From contig JBCCJA010000056.1 in NCBI GenBank assembly GCA_039045975.1, positions 1 through 25,846 on the forward strand: a stretch of 25,846 nt of DNA, written 5' to 3'. The notes below the pieces were generated by a model. The model was not told where the DNA came from. It ran no database searches and worked only from the letters and a program-made list of their open reading frames with translations. This DNA comes from JBCCJA01 sp039045975. Its GTDB lineage: Bacteria; Planctomycetota; Planctomycetia; Planctomycetales; Planctomycetaceae. A program made the translations under genes and the position numbers. Of the stretch, positions 24,530 to 25,846 are shown one piece after another. Position 1 is the stretch's first letter. Every line of letters starts with the position of its first letter.

Positions 24530-25846
24530 TCAGCCGTCCAGGCCGATGCCGTGGTAGGCGAAGCCGGCCGCGGCCATTTTCGCCGGTTCGTACAAGTTCC
24601 GGCCGTCGAACACGGCCGGCGTCGTCAGGACGTGTTTGAGGTAGTCGAAGTCGGGGTGCCGGTAGTCGTTCCATTCGGTGCAGATCGCCAAAGCGTCGGC
24701 GCCGTCGGCGGCTTCGTAGTGGTGCTCGCAGAAGGAGAGGCCGGCGGCCGCGGCGGGGTCGTCCGCGTAGTGAGCTCTAACATTCTCGGCCGCGACCGGG
24801 TCGTGGGCACGGACCTTCGCGCCGGCGGCGAGCAACGCGTCGATCAGCACCAGCGACGGGGCCTCGCGGATGTCGTCGGTCCGCGGCTTGAACGCGAGAC
24901 CCCAGACGGCGACGGTCTTGCCCGCGAAGTCACCGTCGAAGTGTTTGTCAAGCTTTGCGAACAGCACCTCTTTCTGACGGTCGTTGACGGCGTCGACGGC
25001 GTTCAGCAGCGTCGGCTCGACGCCGTTGTCGATCGCGACGCGGATCAGTGCGTTCACGTCCTTCGGGAAACACGACCCGCCGTACCCGACGCCGGGGAAG
25101 AGGAACTGGAACCCGATCCGCCGGTCGTGACCGATCCCGCGGCGGACTTCATTGACGTCGGCCCCGACCCGGTCGCAGAGGTTCGCGACCTCGTTGATGA
25201 AGCTGATCTTCGTCGCGAGCATGCAGTTCGCGACGTACTTGGTCATCTCGGCCGACTCCCAGTTCATCGCCAGGAACGGTCGCTCGGTCCGCAGGTAGGG
25301 CTTGTGTAACTCGTGCACGAGTTCCGCGACGGCCGGGTCGGGCGTGCCGACGACGACGCGGTCGGGCTTCGTGCAGTCCTCGATCGCGGCACCTTCTTTG
25401 AGGAACTCCGGGTTCGACGCGACCGGCACGTCGCGGCCGGTCAGCTCTTTGAAACGGGCCGCCGCCTTGCGGTTCGTGCCGACCGGGACGGTGCTCTTGA
25501 TGACCACCACGGTCTTCTCGTCGAGGACTTCTGCGAGGGCGTCGACGACGGCCCAGATCCCGCGCAGGTCGGCCGAGCCGTCGTCCGACTGGGGCGTGCC
25601 GACGCCGATAAAGACGACGTCGGCTCCGGGGACCGCCTCGTCGTAGCGGGTCGAGAATTTCAGCCGCCCGAGTTTCGCGTTCCGGACGACCATCTCCTCA
25701 AGGCCCGGCTCGTAGATCGGAATGATGCCGTCTTTCAGGCCCTCGATCTTCGCCTCATCGATGTCGAGGCAGGTCACGACGTTCCCGCTGTCGGCGAAAC
25801 AGGTCCCCGAGACGAGCCCGACGTAACCCGTTCCGATCATCGTGAC
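24530..25846 (-). CDS. ugd: UDP-glucose 6-dehydrogenase (5' end just outside window)
   Basis: It oxidises UDP-glucose twice with NAD+ to give UDP-glucuronate, a precursor of acidic polysaccharides, in the cytoplasm. Numbering from the ATG at 25840, the NAD loop is GTGYVG (3-8), STVPVGT is at 116-122, NPEFLKEG at 143-150, and the catalytic segment GYGGSCFPKD (252-261) holds Cys257 and Lys260. The C-terminal UDP-binding part (AVWGLAFKPRTDDIREAPS) is complete, as is the end of the protein. The two codons before that ATG read Val-Thr, matching the usual start of the family (M-K-V-T-M-I-G-T-G), so the true start probably lies a few bases beyond 25846. It heads the minus-strand polysaccharide gene group, although its GC-rich composition is like the chromosome and unlike the genes after it. 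A UDP-N-acetylmannosamine dehydrogenase is less likely. Confidence 0.95.
   Translation of the reverse strand, partial: VTMIGTGYVGLVSGTCFADSGNVVTCLDIDEAKIEGLKDGIIPIYEPGLEEMVVRNAKLGRLKFSTRYDEAVPGADVVFIGVGTPQSDDGSADLRGIWAVVDALAEVLDEKTVVVIKSTVPVGTNRKAAARFKELTGRDVPVASNPEFLKEGAAIEDCTKPDRVVVGTPDPAVAELVHELHKPYLRTERPFLAMNWESAEMTKYVANCMLATKISFINEVANLCDRVGADVNEVRRGIGHDRRIGFQFLFPGVGYGGSCFPKDVNALIRVAIDNGVEPTLLNAVDAVNDRQKEVLFAKLDKHFDGDFAGKTVAVWGLAFKPRTDDIREAPSLVLIDALLAAGAKVRAHDPVAAENVRAHYADDPAAAAGLSFCEHHYEAADGADALAICTEWNDYRHPDFDYLKHVLTTPAVFDGRNLYEPAKMAAAGFAYHGIGLDG

Overview
The window is 25.8 kb of GC-rich bacterial chromosome and most resembles a planctomycete (Planctomycetota). This is inferred from several traits together: very high GC with GC-ending codons, scarce Shine-Dalgarno sites, a twin-arginine-exported Gfo/Idh/MocA oxidoreductase with the RRDFLK signal, a large secreted protein built of DUF11-type repeats, an oversized TolC-like protein, and a Wzc-like tyrosine autokinase beside a sulfotransferase. 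No rRNA, tRNA, CRISPR array, transposase or integrase was seen.

Left part (1-8.4 kb), metabolism and envelope. A partial pgsA-like gene and cysC (APS kinase) run leftwards and probably share a transcript. hisG (long form of ATP phosphoribosyltransferase) is divergent from cysC. Then comes a secreted DUF11-repeat protein with a strong Shine-Dalgarno site and a textbook intrinsic terminator, which the convergent sodium/solute symporter gene runs into. An SDR dehydrogenase is divergent from the symporter and has no canonical start codon. It meets a Tat-exported Gfo/Idh/MocA oxidoreductase tail to tail, with zero bases between the stops. A 68-residue lipoprotein lies upstream of the oxidoreductase.

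Middle (8.6-15.1 kb), an apparent four-gene tripartite efflux operon on the plus strand: TolC-like outer-membrane protein, MacA/HlyD-like adaptor, MacB/LolD-type ATPase and MacB-type FtsX permease. The first two genes overlap out of phase by 128 nt and the others are tightly packed. Together they should form an outer-membrane channel, a periplasmic adaptor and an ABC motor.

Right part (15.3-25.8 kb), exopolysaccharide production. A Wzc-like co-polymerase/tyrosine autokinase on the plus strand faces a minus-strand group. Read in its own direction, the group is UDP-glucose 6-dehydrogenase (5' end outside the window), a membrane GT2 glycosyltransferase, a GT4 glycosyltransferase, a Wzx-like flippase, a Wzy/WaaL-like polymerase or ligase, and a sulfotransferase. 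The likely product is a uronic-acid-containing and possibly sulfated polysaccharide made by a Wzx/Wzy-type route. The initiating glycosyltransferase and the Wza exporter are not in the window. From about 17.6 to 24.5 kb the DNA is clearly AT-richer than its flanks, most of all in the flippase and polymerase genes, which suggests an acquired or exchanged surface-polysaccharide block.

I found no clearly new biological system. The observations most worth checking are the SDR start, the 128-nt TolC/adaptor overlap, the ACGCG array with a 14-bp palindrome upstream of the DUF11 gene, and the compositionally distinct sulfated-polysaccharide block.
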